Assembly (NCBI GenBank): GCA_016278485.1
Contig: JADQBT010000002.1
Coordinates: 291,601-355,600 of the forward strand
DNA: 64,000 nucleotides
Origin: Halanaerobiales bacterium
GTDB taxonomy: Bacteria > Bacillota > Halanaerobiia > Halanaerobiales > Halanaerobiaceae
Direction of reading: 5' to 3'
The notes below the pieces were generated by a model, which was not told the origin of the DNA, searched no databases, and saw only the letters and a list, made by a program, of their open reading frames with translations. Positions 36,116 through 44,562 of the stretch are shown piece by piece; within the stretch, counting starts at the first letter, position 1; each line of letters starts with the position of its first letter. The position numbers were made by a program, and so were the translations under genes.

Positions 36116-36137
36116 AAAAAATACCCCATCAGGGGTA
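36113..36137 (-). terminator. Terminator of the spoIIA operon, overlapping the sigF stop codon
   Basis: TACCCC, loop TGAT and GGGGTA followed by eight T residues on the minus strand. The left arm encodes the last two SigF residues and the loop contains the TGA stop. Confidence 0.85.
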
Positions 36138-36899
36138 ATTTGAAAGTTTTTGATGGAGTTTATTAATAATTTTCTTTTCTAAACGAGATATTTGCACTTG
36201 AGAAAGTTGCAACTCTTGGCCAATTTCTTGTTGAGTCAGGTCTTTAAAATATCTTAAGTAAATAATTTTTCGTTCTCTAAATGAAAGATTTTTTAGTTGA
36301 GTAAAAAGTGTCATCTTTTCCACTTCCTGCTCTGCATCATTAACTTTACTTTCAATAAAATCTGATAAATAGCAAGAATCTTCTTCATTATTAGTAATTG
36401 TTTGATCTAAAGAAGCAGGCTGTTGCATAGCATTTAAGGCTGTAAATATTTCTTCTTTGGATAAACCCGTAATTTCTATAATCTCATCCAGTTCAGGTTC
36501 TCTATTATATTTTTTTCTAATTTCTTCACTTAATTTTTTTATTTTTTTAGCATTATTTTTGAGTGTTCTACTGATATGAATTGTATCATCATCTCTCATA
36601 AATACTCTGATTTCTCCAATTATACGAGAAAAAGCATAAGTTGATAATTTAACCTCTCTGGTTAAATCAAAGTTATTAATTGCCTTTATAAGTCCAATCA
36701 CTCCTGTTTGAAAAAGATCCTGAAGTTCAAAACTAGTATTTTTAAACCTATAAACTATCTTCATGACTAATTTTAAATTATGTTTGACTAATAATTCAAG
36801 AGCCTGATTATCTCCAGCTTGAGCATTTTCAATTAAATTTCTACATTCTTCATCTGAGAGAGTGGGTAGGTCTGGAAGATCCTTTAACAATTCAGCCAT
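36129..36899 (-). CDS. sigF: Forespore sigma factor F
   Basis: RNA polymerase sigma-70-family factor that starts forespore transcription. The 256 residues contain region 2 (LVKHNLKLVMKIVYRF, DLFQTGVIGLIKAINNFD, KLSTYAFSRIIGEIRVFMRDD), region 3 and a region 4 helix-turn-helix (DLTQQEIGQELQLSQVQISRLE). It is third in the spoIIAA-spoIIAB-sigF operon, which identifies it as SigF rather than SigG. Its start overlaps the spoIIAB stop (ATGGCTGA), so the sigma factor is translationally coupled to its inhibitor. Confidence 0.96.
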   Translation of the reverse strand: MAELLKDLPDLPTLSDEECRNLIENAQAGDNQALELLVKHNLKLVMKIVYRFKNTSFELQDLFQTGVIGLIKAINNFDLTREVKLSTYAFSRIIGEIRVFMRDDDTIHISRTLKNNAKKIKKLSEEIRKKYNREPELDEIIEITGLSKEEIFTALNAMQQPASLDQTITNNEEDSCYLSDFIESKVNDAEQEVEKMTLFTQLKNLSFRERKIIYLRYFKDLTQQEIGQELQLSQVQISRLEKKIINKLHQKLSNYP

Positions 36900-37338
36900 T
36901 ACTATTATCCTGTTGTCTTTTTTTAATGCGCTCAGGTTTTTTATACATTTCTATAGTTGTACCTTCACCTGCTTCGGACAGTAATGTGAAATCATCCATA
37001 AATGAATCAATAAATGCCAGCCCTAGTCCCATATGACCTTCTCTAGTTGAATAAGAGGGTTCTAATACAGCATCAATATCTTCAATGCCAACCCCTGTAT
37101 CTTCAATTTTAATAAACAATGCCTGATCTATCTCTTTCATCTCTATCATAATTTTACCTTCATTAAATGGATAGGCATGAATTACACAATTAGTAACTGC
37201 TTCTGAAACAGCTACCTTTATTTCCTCTAATTCACTTAAATTAAAATTTAGTTCAGCCGCAAATGTAACTACTGATATTCGTGCTAGACCAACATTTTTA
37301 CTTTTACTTATTAATTCCATTTTAGCCCAGTTATTCAT
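36892..37338 (-). CDS. spoIIAB: Anti-sigma F factor and kinase SpoIIAB
   Basis: GHKL-fold protein that binds SigF and phosphorylates SpoIIAA with ATP. In the 148 residues the N box is EAVTNCVIHAY with Asn50, the G1 box is EDTGVGI with Asp80, and the G2 box is HMGLGLAFIDSF. Its ATG overlaps the spoIIAA stop (TAATG) after GGGGGT. Order and overlap match the conserved spoIIA operon. Confidence 0.96.
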   Translation of the reverse strand: MNNWAKMELISKSKNVGLARISVVTFAAELNFNLSELEEIKVAVSEAVTNCVIHAYPFNEGKIMIEMKEIDQALFIKIEDTGVGIEDIDAVLEPSYSTREGHMGLGLAFIDSFMDDFTLLSEAGEGTTIEMYKKPERIKKRQQDNSNG

Positions 37339-37700
37339 TATTTTTGACCCCCTATTTTTGCTTTTTTTACTGCTTTTATTGCTTCTTTCTCACTAGGATA
37401 TTCCTTCATTATTTTTAGTAAGCCAGAAATTGAGAAAACTCTTTTTACAACTGGATTAAGACCAACCAGGAGTATTTTCCCATTATCTTTTTCTAAATTT
37501 CGATATCTCCCCAATATTGCTCCCAATCCTGTACTATCTATAAACTTCATTTCTCTTAAATTCAAAATTAAATGGTTTAACTCAAGTTCATCCATTTTAC
37601 TTGTTACAAAATCTCTAAATTTACCAGCTGAATTCATGTCTAATTCTCCGTTTATTCTTGCAACTAGAATATCTGAAACTACATTTTCAGAGATATGCAT
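37338..37700 (-). CDS. spoIIAA: Anti-sigma F factor antagonist SpoIIAA
   Basis: STAS-domain protein whose unphosphorylated form releases SigF from SpoIIAB. The 120 residues carry the phosphorylation motif FIDSTGLGAILGRY with Ser56. GGGGAGG precedes the ATG at good spacing. It is first in the operon, 44 bases downstream of a candidate sigma-H promoter. Confidence 0.96.
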   Translation of the reverse strand: MHISENVVSDILVARINGELDMNSAGKFRDFVTSKMDELELNHLILNLREMKFIDSTGLGAILGRYRNLEKDNGKILLVGLNPVVKRVFSISGLLKIMKEYPSEKEAIKAVKKAKIGGQK

Positions 37701-37743
37701 ATTTATTCCTCCCCTATAAAGAAAATAGATTGTTACTATATTA

Positions 37744-37772
37744 AAGTTCTCTTATTGTAAAAATATTCCTTC
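37744..37772 (-). promoter_or_regulatory. Candidate sigma-H promoter of the spoIIA operon
   Basis: GAAGGAATA (37764-37772) fits RNAGGAWWW perfectly; after eleven bases AGAGAACTT (37744-37752) fits RNNGAATWW with one mismatch. spoIIA is sigma-H dependent in Bacillus, where it also needs phosphorylated Spo0A. I see no clear Spo0A box (TGNCGAA) nearby. Confidence 0.65.
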
Positions 37773-37777
37773 ATAAA

Positions 37778-37813
37778 ATTAAAAAAAGCTACCTTCTTTT
37801 TGGAAGATAGCCT
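37778..37813 (-). terminator. Terminator after the nicotinate phosphoribosyltransferase-like gene
   Basis: GGCTATCTTC and GAAGGTAGCTTTTTTT pair around a short A-rich loop with one mismatch on the minus strand. It insulates the spoIIA promoter from the upstream gene. Confidence 0.85.
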
Positions 37814-37833
37814 AATTTATGCTATATTTGTTA

Positions 37834-39126
37834 TTATATTTTAGAAAAGTCAATCTTTTTTAGTTTATCACTACTACAAGGAGTTCTTCCAACTTTAGCC
37901 ATATCCAACCATTTACCATCAACTTTAACTCTAACTACATCTGCAGTATAATCATTACTAGTTCCCTCTTTAGAACTATTTGAAAGAAGCCAGCTACCAA
38001 CACCATACACATCTACAGGTACCTGTGATTTTTCAAAATCATTAATTTTATCTGGATTAAATCCACCAGTTACAATAATTTTTACATTCTCACAGTATTT
38101 TTGAGCAATCTCAATATCTTCATTAGCCAAATTCCAATTAAGATAAGCTTGGTCAACATAGTTACGTAGTTTAAAAACAAGTCTGGCATTAACTCCATTA
38201 TCTAATTTTTTATTGCCGAGTGGTTCAATCCTCTTATCACGTAAACTAGAAGAAGTATCAGGTCGCACTCCAAACAATTTATATCTTTGTGCTTCTTTTT
38301 GTTTTCCTTCTTTCAATAATTTTAAATATTTATTAAACATCATTTTAAGTATTTTGAGGCTTGTCCCAACACAATCATTATCAAAATCTACTAAAGCAAT
38401 CCGATTAACTTCAAGTGGCATTAATCTACAAAACTGTAACATTGCCTCAACAGTATCACCCATAAATGAGGCAATATAAGAATGGCTAATTGTACCTCCA
38501 CCCTTTCCACCCCACCAAGCTCCCTGTTCATCTGTTGAAACATACCTTTGACTATTTGTTCCATAATCTTCATTATATGCATTAACACCAAGTGAATAAG
38601 CATAACCATGTAAAGCCTGTAACTTATAGTGAGCGAATCGGGCTGGAAAAAAAAGAATATCTTTACCCCTGGCCGCCTCCATAACTCGATATACATTAGT
38701 TGCAATTCTAGAAGCTTCAGTTAATGAACCCAAAATTGGGGTTTCAAGCGTAGAAAAATCACGATAGCGTCCTCGAATTTTCATAACTGGTTCTATCAGT
38801 GCTGGGTTTCCCCGATAATAAGCTTTTTCACCATCCTGACATGCCTCTACCTCAAATTTATCTGATCCGCTCGTTGATTTTAAGATTGCCAAAGCCTCAT
38901 CAACTCCACCAACAATACAAAATGGTCTTCTTCTAGGAAAGATCTGCATCTCAACTTCTATATTACCAATATCTTTCCCTTTAAAAGTATAATTTTCTTC
39001 AGATAATTTTTCTAAAATCTCGTTTATATTTCTAAAATAAACATCTGAATACCAACCATTTTTCATGCGTTCTTTATCTACTTGGAAAACTTTTGCAGAT
39101 ATTCTTTCTCCGTTAAAAATTGTCAC
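37834..39126 (-). CDS. Nicotinate phosphoribosyltransferase-like protein
   Basis: A type II phosphoribosyltransferase-fold protein likely to make nicotinate mononucleotide for NAD salvage. The 430 residues contain FPARFAHYKLQALHGYAYS, IALVDFDNDCVGTSLKIL, LFGVRPDTSSSLRDKRIEP, IIVTGGFNPDKINDFE and VDVYGVGSWL. These are the substrate and phosphate loops of the NAPRTase family. Family resemblance is clear but it is the divergent archaeal/clostridial branch, so exact substrate is inferred. The GTG at 39126 is better placed after GAGGTGATT than the TTG at 39129. It lies between dacF and spoIIAA, normally adjacent. Confidence 0.82.
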   Translation of the reverse strand: MTIFNGERISAKVFQVDKERMKNGWYSDVYFRNINEILEKLSEENYTFKGKDIGNIEVEMQIFPRRRPFCIVGGVDEALAILKSTSGSDKFEVEACQDGEKAYYRGNPALIEPVMKIRGRYRDFSTLETPILGSLTEASRIATNVYRVMEAARGKDILFFPARFAHYKLQALHGYAYSLGVNAYNEDYGTNSQRYVSTDEQGAWWGGKGGGTISHSYIASFMGDTVEAMLQFCRLMPLEVNRIALVDFDNDCVGTSLKILKMMFNKYLKLLKEGKQKEAQRYKLFGVRPDTSSSLRDKRIEPLGNKKLDNGVNARLVFKLRNYVDQAYLNWNLANEDIEIAQKYCENVKIIVTGGFNPDKINDFEKSQVPVDVYGVGSWLLSNSSKEGTSNDYTADVVRVKVDGKWLDMAKVGRTPCSSDKLKKIDFSKI

Positions 39127-39160
39127 CAAATCACCTCTTCAAATACAATACTATTATCTA

Positions 39161-40327
39161 TTATAATATATTTAGTAAGACTTTGAAATATCTATTTGCT
39201 AATCTTTTAAAAATTAGTCGATAAGAGGCTTTTTCTATATCTCTATCAACAATAATATCGGTAGCAAGTAGTACCTTTTTATCCTTTAAAATCTTTAGAT
39301 CTCCGACCTTTTGTCCCTTCTTTAAAGGGGCATGCAATTCTTCAGGGAGAAACATTTGCTTAGTAAGTTTCTTTTCTCCACCTTTGCGCACTGGAAGAAT
39401 TAAATCCTCTGCAGCTATTAGACCTACATCAGTAGTGGTACCATTCCAGACCTGATAACTTCTAATTATTTCATCTTTATTGGCAAGTTCTAATTTCTCA
39501 TAACTATTAAAGCCATAATTTAGTAACCGAGCTGCTTGACGAAAACGCTTTTCACTCTGATCAGCGCCCATTATTACTGCAATAAATCTAATACCATCCC
39601 TTTTAGCAGTAGCAGTTACACAATGTTTAGCAGCATCGGTATATCCTGTTTTAAAACCATCTGCCCCACGATAATGCCTAATTAACCAATTAGTATTATT
39701 TAAAACGAATTCTCCATCCCGTAGATAATCTATCCAAGTAGATGTCCATTCAAGTATAGTTTCATGTTTTAGCAATTCACGAGCAAGTAAGGCAAGATCA
39801 TATGCAGTTGTCAAATTTTCTTCTTCCTCACTCTGACCCGGCAATCCATTGGTATTACAATAAACTGTATTTTTCATACCAATTTCTTCCGCTCTTTCGT
39901 TCATTTTTTCTACAAAAGCAGTTTCACTTCCATAAAGATATTCTGCTACTGCTACAGTCGAATCATTTGCCGAAGAAATTGCAATAGATTTCATAAGATC
40001 AGCTAAGGTCATCTCTTCTCCCGGTTCTAAATATACCTGGGAACCTCCCATACTGGCAGCTCTTTCGCTAATTACGATTTTATCTTCTAAATCCGCTTTA
40101 CCTGCTGCAAGTGCTTCCATAACTAGTAACATAGTCATCATCTTAGTCATACTAGCAGGTGGATACTGCTGATGTTCATTTTTAGCATAGATAACTTCAG
40201 CAGTTAGTGGTTCAATTAAAATAGCGGCATTAGCAGTAATTTCTAAATCTGGTGATTCAGCAGATACCAGAGAAGGTATTAATAGAGATAAAATGATAAT
40301 CATAATAAATAACTTTTTATAAATCAT
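39161..40327 (-). CDS. dacF: Sporulation-type D-alanyl-D-alanine carboxypeptidase DacF
   Basis: Peptidoglycan carboxypeptidase acting outside the membrane. The 388 residues start with a signal peptide (FIMIIILSLLIPSLVSA), then SxxK at PPASMTK (Ser59-Lys62), the SSANDS motif and GFKTGYTDAA. A C-terminal beta domain and amphipathic membrane helix follow. It precedes the spoIIA region as dacF does in Bacillus. GGGGAGG precedes the ATG. It is a paralogue of the gene at 25.8-27.0 kb. Confidence 0.92.
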   Translation of the reverse strand: MIYKKLFIMIIILSLLIPSLVSAESPDLEITANAAILIEPLTAEVIYAKNEHQQYPPASMTKMMTMLLVMEALAAGKADLEDKIVISERAASMGGSQVYLEPGEEMTLADLMKSIAISSANDSTVAVAEYLYGSETAFVEKMNERAEEIGMKNTVYCNTNGLPGQSEEEENLTTAYDLALLARELLKHETILEWTSTWIDYLRDGEFVLNNTNWLIRHYRGADGFKTGYTDAAKHCVTATAKRDGIRFIAVIMGADQSEKRFRQAARLLNYGFNSYEKLELANKDEIIRSYQVWNGTTTDVGLIAAEDLILPVRKGGEKKLTKQMFLPEELHAPLKKGQKVGDLKILKDKKVLLATDIIVDRDIEKASYRLIFKRLANRYFKVLLNIL

Positions 40328-40413
40328 GATAACCTCCCCAATTTAAATAAACTAAAAGAATTCTCTTTTAATATTTATGAGGAGATCAACCAGATATGCT
40401 GGATAAAATAATT

Positions 40414-41718
40414 TTAATCAATTATTTCATAAATTAAAGGCCTCTTAACCTGTTTCTCATCTGTTATTGAAAATGAATTACGTAAACGCTCTTTTGCTTG
40501 ATCTACTATTTCATTATTATCCAGATGTAAAGTTGCCAATACTTCTCCTGCTTTTACCTGATCACCATATTTTTTATTGAGCATAATACCAACATCCATC
40601 TTAATATTATCGTCTTTCGTCTCTCTTCCTGCACCAAGAAGCATTGCTGTTAAACCAACTTCGAGTGCATTTATTTCACTTATATAGCCAGCCTTTTCAC
40701 TTTTTAACTCTATTTGAAGGTCTGCTGTTGCTAAGAGTTCTGGATTATCTATCACAGCAGCATCTCCACCCTGAGCTATTATTAATTCTTTAAACTTATT
40801 TAAAGCAGAACCATCGTTAAGTTTTTTTTCGAGTATTGTTCTAGCTTTTTCTGTACTCTGTTCATTTCCTGCTAAATATAACATATTCGCTCCTAATGTT
40901 AAACAAAGCTCAGTCAAATCAGCCGGACCCTTACCTTGAAGTGTGGCAATAGCTTCTTTTACTTCTAGAGCATTTCCCACTGCAAAACCAAGTGGTTGAT
41001 TCATATCGGTTATTACTGCCCTTGTTTTTCTTCCTACCTCATTACCTATATCCACCATAGTTCTAGCTAACTCTCTTGCACCCGAAATTTCTTTCATAAA
41101 TGCGCCACTACCAATTTTTACATCAAGTACAATACCATCTGCTCCACCAGCAATTTTTTTACTCATAATACTACTAGCTATTAAAGGAATTGAATCAACT
41201 GTTGCAGTTACATCCCGGAGACTATATAATTTTTTATCAGCAGGAGTCAAATTACCAGTTTGACCAACAACAGCCACTCCATATTGATTAACATTGTTAA
41301 TAAAATCCTCGCGTGATAGGGATGTATTAAAATTAGAAATTGCTTCTAATTTGTCAATTGTTCCTCCAGTATGTCCTAACCCTCTTCCCGACATTTTAGC
41401 AACAGGTATTCCCGCTGCTGCCACAAGAGGAGCTAAAACTAATGTCGTTGTATCACCTACACCACCCGTACTATGTTTATCTACTTTCACTCCCTTGATA
41501 GGAGAAAGATCTATCATGTCACCAGAACGGGCCATACTCATTGTCAGGTGAGCCGTCTCTTCTGCATCCATACCTTGAAAAAAAACAGCCATTGCCCAGG
41601 CAGAAAGTTGATAATCAGGGATTTCGTTATTTACATAACCCTTAATTAAAAAACTAATCTCTTCTTCTGAAAGTTTTTTGCCTTCTCTTTTTTTATAAAT
41701 AATATCATATGCTCTCAT
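40414..41718 (-). CDS. pdp: Pyrimidine-nucleoside phosphorylase
   Basis: Phosphorolysis of uridine, thymidine and deoxyuridine. The 434 residues show the conserved [21 protein letters not shown] (first 20 residues near 80), [17 protein letters not shown] and [11 protein letters not shown], plus the C-terminal biotinyl-like domain ([10 protein letters not shown]). It is last in a nucleoside-salvage operon with punA and deoB, thirteen bases after punA. Thymidine phosphorylase (deoA) is the alternative name in the same family. Confidence 0.93.
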   Translation of the reverse strand: MRAYDIIYKKREGKKLSEEEISFLIKGYVNNEIPDYQLSAWAMAVFFQGMDAEETAHLTMSMARSGDMIDLSPIKGVKVDKHSTGGVGDTTTLVLAPLVAAAGIPVAKMSGRGLGHTGGTIDKLEAISNFNTSLSREDFINNVNQYGVAVVGQTGNLTPADKKLYSLRDVTATVDSIPLIASSIMSKKIAGGADGIVLDVKIGSGAFMKEISGARELARTMVDIGNEVGRKTRAVITDMNQPLGFAVGNALEVKEAIATLQGKGPADLTELCLTLGANMLYLAGNEQSTEKARTILEKKLNDGSALNKFKELIIAQGGDAAVIDNPELLATADLQIELKSEKAGYISEINALEVGLTAMLLGAGRETKDDNIKMDVGIMLNKKYGDQVKAGEVLATLHLDNNEIVDQAKERLRNSFSITDEKQVKRPLIYEIID

Positions 41719-41731
41719 AAAATCACCTCAA

Positions 41732-42544
41732 TTATATATTATGTAAAACTCCTTTTACTAATTTTTTAAATTCTGGCTTTACTTGCTCAGCATTTTCAAC
41801 TACTTCACTGTGGTCAAGCGGTTGGGAGAGAATTCCCGCAGCCATATTAGTAATACAAGAAATACCCAATACATCGATACCCATATGATTAGCAACAATA
41901 ACTTCTGGTACAGTTGACATTCCAACTGCATCAGCTCCACTATTTCTAGCACTTCTAACTTCAGCCGGGGTTTCATAGGTAGGACCACTCACAGCCGCAT
42001 AAACACCTTTTCTCAATAATAATCCTTTTTCCTTTGCTACAGTTTCAGCTAATTCAATCAAATCTTTATTATAAGCTGAAGACATATCAGGAAAGCGTGG
42101 TCCATATTTATCAAGATTTGCTCCTCTAAGTGGGTTAACCCCCATCAGGTTAATATGATCAGCTATTAGCATCAAGTCTCCTGGATCAAATAATCTATTA
42201 ACTCCACCTGCTGCATTTGTAATAATTAACTTATCAATACCCATTTCTCCCATTACTCTGATTGGCAGAGTAACTTCCTGCATAGAATAACCTTCATAAT
42301 AATGAAATCTTCCCTGCATTGCAAGAACTTTTTTTCCTGAAAGCAGACCGGCTACAAACCTATTGACATGACCCTCTACAGTTGAGAGAGGAAATCCAGG
42401 TACATCTTCATAATTAATTTTAATACTATTTTCAATCTCTTCAGCCAGAACTCCTAAGCCTGAACCAAGGATTAAGGCGACTTCAGGCTTAAAATCTAAT
42501 CTATTTTGTAGATAATTTGCTGCATTATTTATTTTTTCTAACAA
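41732..42544 (-). CDS. punA: Purine-nucleoside phosphorylase
   Basis: Trimeric-type enzyme that cleaves inosine and guanosine with phosphate. The 270 residues contain LILGSGLGVLAEEIE, FPLSTVEGHVNR, MQGRFHYYEGY, TNAAGGVNRLFDPGD and GPTYETPAEVRS, with the Glu and Asn residues of the base pocket. The start is a TTG at 42544 eight bases after GGAGG and one base from the deoB stop. Confidence 0.95.
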   Translation of the reverse strand: MLEKINNAANYLQNRLDFKPEVALILGSGLGVLAEEIENSIKINYEDVPGFPLSTVEGHVNRFVAGLLSGKKVLAMQGRFHYYEGYSMQEVTLPIRVMGEMGIDKLIITNAAGGVNRLFDPGDLMLIADHINLMGVNPLRGANLDKYGPRFPDMSSAYNKDLIELAETVAKEKGLLLRKGVYAAVSGPTYETPAEVRSARNSGADAVGMSTVPEVIVANHMGIDVLGISCITNMAAGILSQPLDHSEVVENAEQVKPEFKKLVKGVLHNI

Positions 42545-43741
42545 TTATTCCACCTCCAAAATTTCATCAACAAAACTTTTACCATTTTCAACGGAATTTA
42601 CTCCCAGTAGTTCAGTTATTGTTACTGCCATATCTGAATAACTTTCTCTAATACCAAGATTATAGTTTTTCTTTATTTGTTCACCATAGACTAAAAGTGG
42701 AACATATTCTCTAGTATGATCGGTTCCAGAAAAAGTCGGGTCACAACCATGATCAGCTGTAATCATAAGTACATCGGACTCTTGCAAATTACTTAGTATT
42801 TCAGGTAAACGCAGATCAAATGCTTCTAGTTCAGCTGCATAGCCTTTTGGATTCCTGCGATGTCCATAATTCATATCAAATTCAACCAGGTTAACAAATA
42901 ATAAGCCAGGTTTTTCTGTCTCCATATAAGCAAGCATAGCATCAACACTTTCCATATTGTCAACAGTATGATTTGATTCGGTAACACCTTGACCAGCAAA
43001 AATATCAATTATTTTGCCAACAGCCTGTACACTTTGACCTGCCTTTTTAACCTTGTCAAGCATGGTAGGTTGGGGAGGAAGTAAAGAAAAATCTTCTCTC
43101 CTATCTGTTCTGTTAAAATTACCTGGTTCACCAATAAATGGTCTGGCAATTACTCGACCAACGGCATGCTTTCCAGTTAAAATACTTCTAGCAATTTTAC
43201 AGATCTCATACAACCTTTCAATTGGAATTACCTTTTCATGAGCTGCAATTTGAAAAACACTATCTGCTGATGTATAGACAATCGGTTTGCCAGTTTTAAG
43301 ATGTACTTCACCTAATTCTCCTATTATTTTAGTACCAGAAGCAGGCTTATTACCAAGAATTCCGCAACCAATTAGATCTGTAAATTTATCTATTATCTCA
43401 TCTGGGAAACCATTAGGATAGGTAGGAAAAGGTTCTTCAGTGACGATGCCTGCTAGTTCCCAGTGACCTGTGGTTGTATCTTTTCCCTTAGATTTTTCAG
43501 CCATCTTACCATAAGCTCCCATTGCAGTAATCTCTGTTGTTAAACCTTCGATGCTTTCTATTTTACCTAACCCCAACTTTTCTAAGTGAGGTAGTTTAAG
43601 TCCATTTATTACACGACTTAGATTACCAAGTGTATTAGCACCTTCATCACCATATTCATCTGCATCTGGTAAAGCGCCAATACCAACGCTATCAAGTACA
43701 ATTACGATTACTCGTTTTATATCTGTTGCTGCTATTGCCAC
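42545..43741 (-). CDS. deoB: Phosphopentomutase
   Basis: Mn2+-dependent alkaline-phosphatase-superfamily enzyme interconverting ribose-1- and ribose-5-phosphate. The 398 residues start with [20 protein letters not shown], holding the first metal aspartate. [13 protein letters not shown] carries the phosphorylated threonine, and [20 protein letters not shown] holds the other metal ligands. The GTG at 43741 has AGGAGG upstream. First gene of the deoB-punA-pdp operon; the 150-bp upstream gap shows no convincing promoter. Confidence 0.96.
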   Translation of the reverse strand: MAIAATDIKRVIVIVLDSVGIGALPDADEYGDEGANTLGNLSRVINGLKLPHLEKLGLGKIESIEGLTTEITAMGAYGKMAEKSKGKDTTTGHWELAGIVTEEPFPTYPNGFPDEIIDKFTDLIGCGILGNKPASGTKIIGELGEVHLKTGKPIVYTSADSVFQIAAHEKVIPIERLYEICKIARSILTGKHAVGRVIARPFIGEPGNFNRTDRREDFSLLPPQPTMLDKVKKAGQSVQAVGKIIDIFAGQGVTESNHTVDNMESVDAMLAYMETEKPGLLFVNLVEFDMNYGHRRNPKGYAAELEAFDLRLPEILSNLQESDVLMITADHGCDPTFSGTDHTREYVPLLVYGEQIKKNYNLGIRESYSDMAVTITELLGVNSVENGKSFVDEILEVE

Positions 43742-43894
43742 ACTATTACCTCCTCTATATTCTTGTCAGTCATCTAACAACTACTGTTAAAATTCTACAT
43801 AAATTATTAAAACCCTTTTTAATAATAAACTATTTTCATAATCCTGATCTGAATGACTTAATAATTTTGATTAGCATACTTAAATTAATAGCAT

Positions 43895-44503
43895 TTAAAA
43901 AGGAAATATTCTAATTAGTACAGGATAAACATATGCTTCCAAAAGAGCAGAAACAAAGATAATAAGCAAGCCTAATAAATGAAATAGAGCTAAATCAACA
44001 TAAGAATAGATGGGCAATGCCTTTTTTTTAACATACAAAGGTAAAGCCTGAGCGGCAAATTTTAATGATAATATACCTAATACAATACTTAAAGGAATAA
44101 ATATCAAATTATTAATGAATATTGTTACACTTGCCAGCAAAATACCTGTAAGTCCATGTTGCATAAATAAAAATGCAACACAGAAACCTGTTACAAAACT
44201 TTGTAGAAAGATTAATAGTGGAATTAATGGTAATAAAATAGCAGTTATACCAGCTAAAAAATTCAAGCCAATTTGGATAGATTTCCATCTCATATTATAT
44301 ATGATTACATTTGTTTCAACATTATTAATCTCTTCTATATTTTTTAAGAACCCATCAAAATAATTAAATAAATCATTTTTTATACCAAAATCAAGTGTTT
44401 TTACAGCAAGTGCACCTGTCATCACACCGGCAATTACAATAATTATTAAAAAGACTGTAATCGGTAAATATTCTCTTAGTTTATAACGCTTTTCTGGATG
44501 CAC
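43895..44503 (-). CDS. spoIIM: Stage II sporulation protein M
   Basis: Membrane subunit of the SpoIIDMP complex that drives engulfment by peptidoglycan remodelling. The 202 residues have five hydrophobic helices with a polar loop between the first two, and the last part (FVSALLEAYVYPVLIRIF) matches the family end. ATG at 44509 is only one base from AGGAGG, so the GTG at 44503 (seven bases) is chosen. A small hairpin including AGATATTAATATCT lies just before the ribosome site. Confidence 0.88.
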   Translation of the reverse strand: MHPEKRYKLREYLPITVFLIIIVIAGVMTGALAVKTLDFGIKNDLFNYFDGFLKNIEEINNVETNVIIYNMRWKSIQIGLNFLAGITAILLPLIPLLIFLQSFVTGFCVAFLFMQHGLTGILLASVTIFINNLIFIPLSIVLGILSLKFAAQALPLYVKKKALPIYSYVDLALFHLLGLLIIFVSALLEAYVYPVLIRIFPF

Positions 44504-44562
44504 GGTCATCCCTCCTGAAGATATTAATATCTATGCTTCAGAAGAGACTCTTATCACCAATC

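Noticed and set aside
43742-43894. A promoter or small gene in the deoB-spoIIM gap
   Set aside because: I found neither a convincing -35/-10 pair nor an open frame with a ribosome site; only an A+T-rich hairpin (TTATTAAAA/TTTTAATAA).
44510-44562. A regulatory RNA before spoIIM, from the AGATATTAATATCT palindrome
   Set aside because: Short, A+T-rich and without a T tract or conserved elements; such palindromes are expected by chance in this composition.
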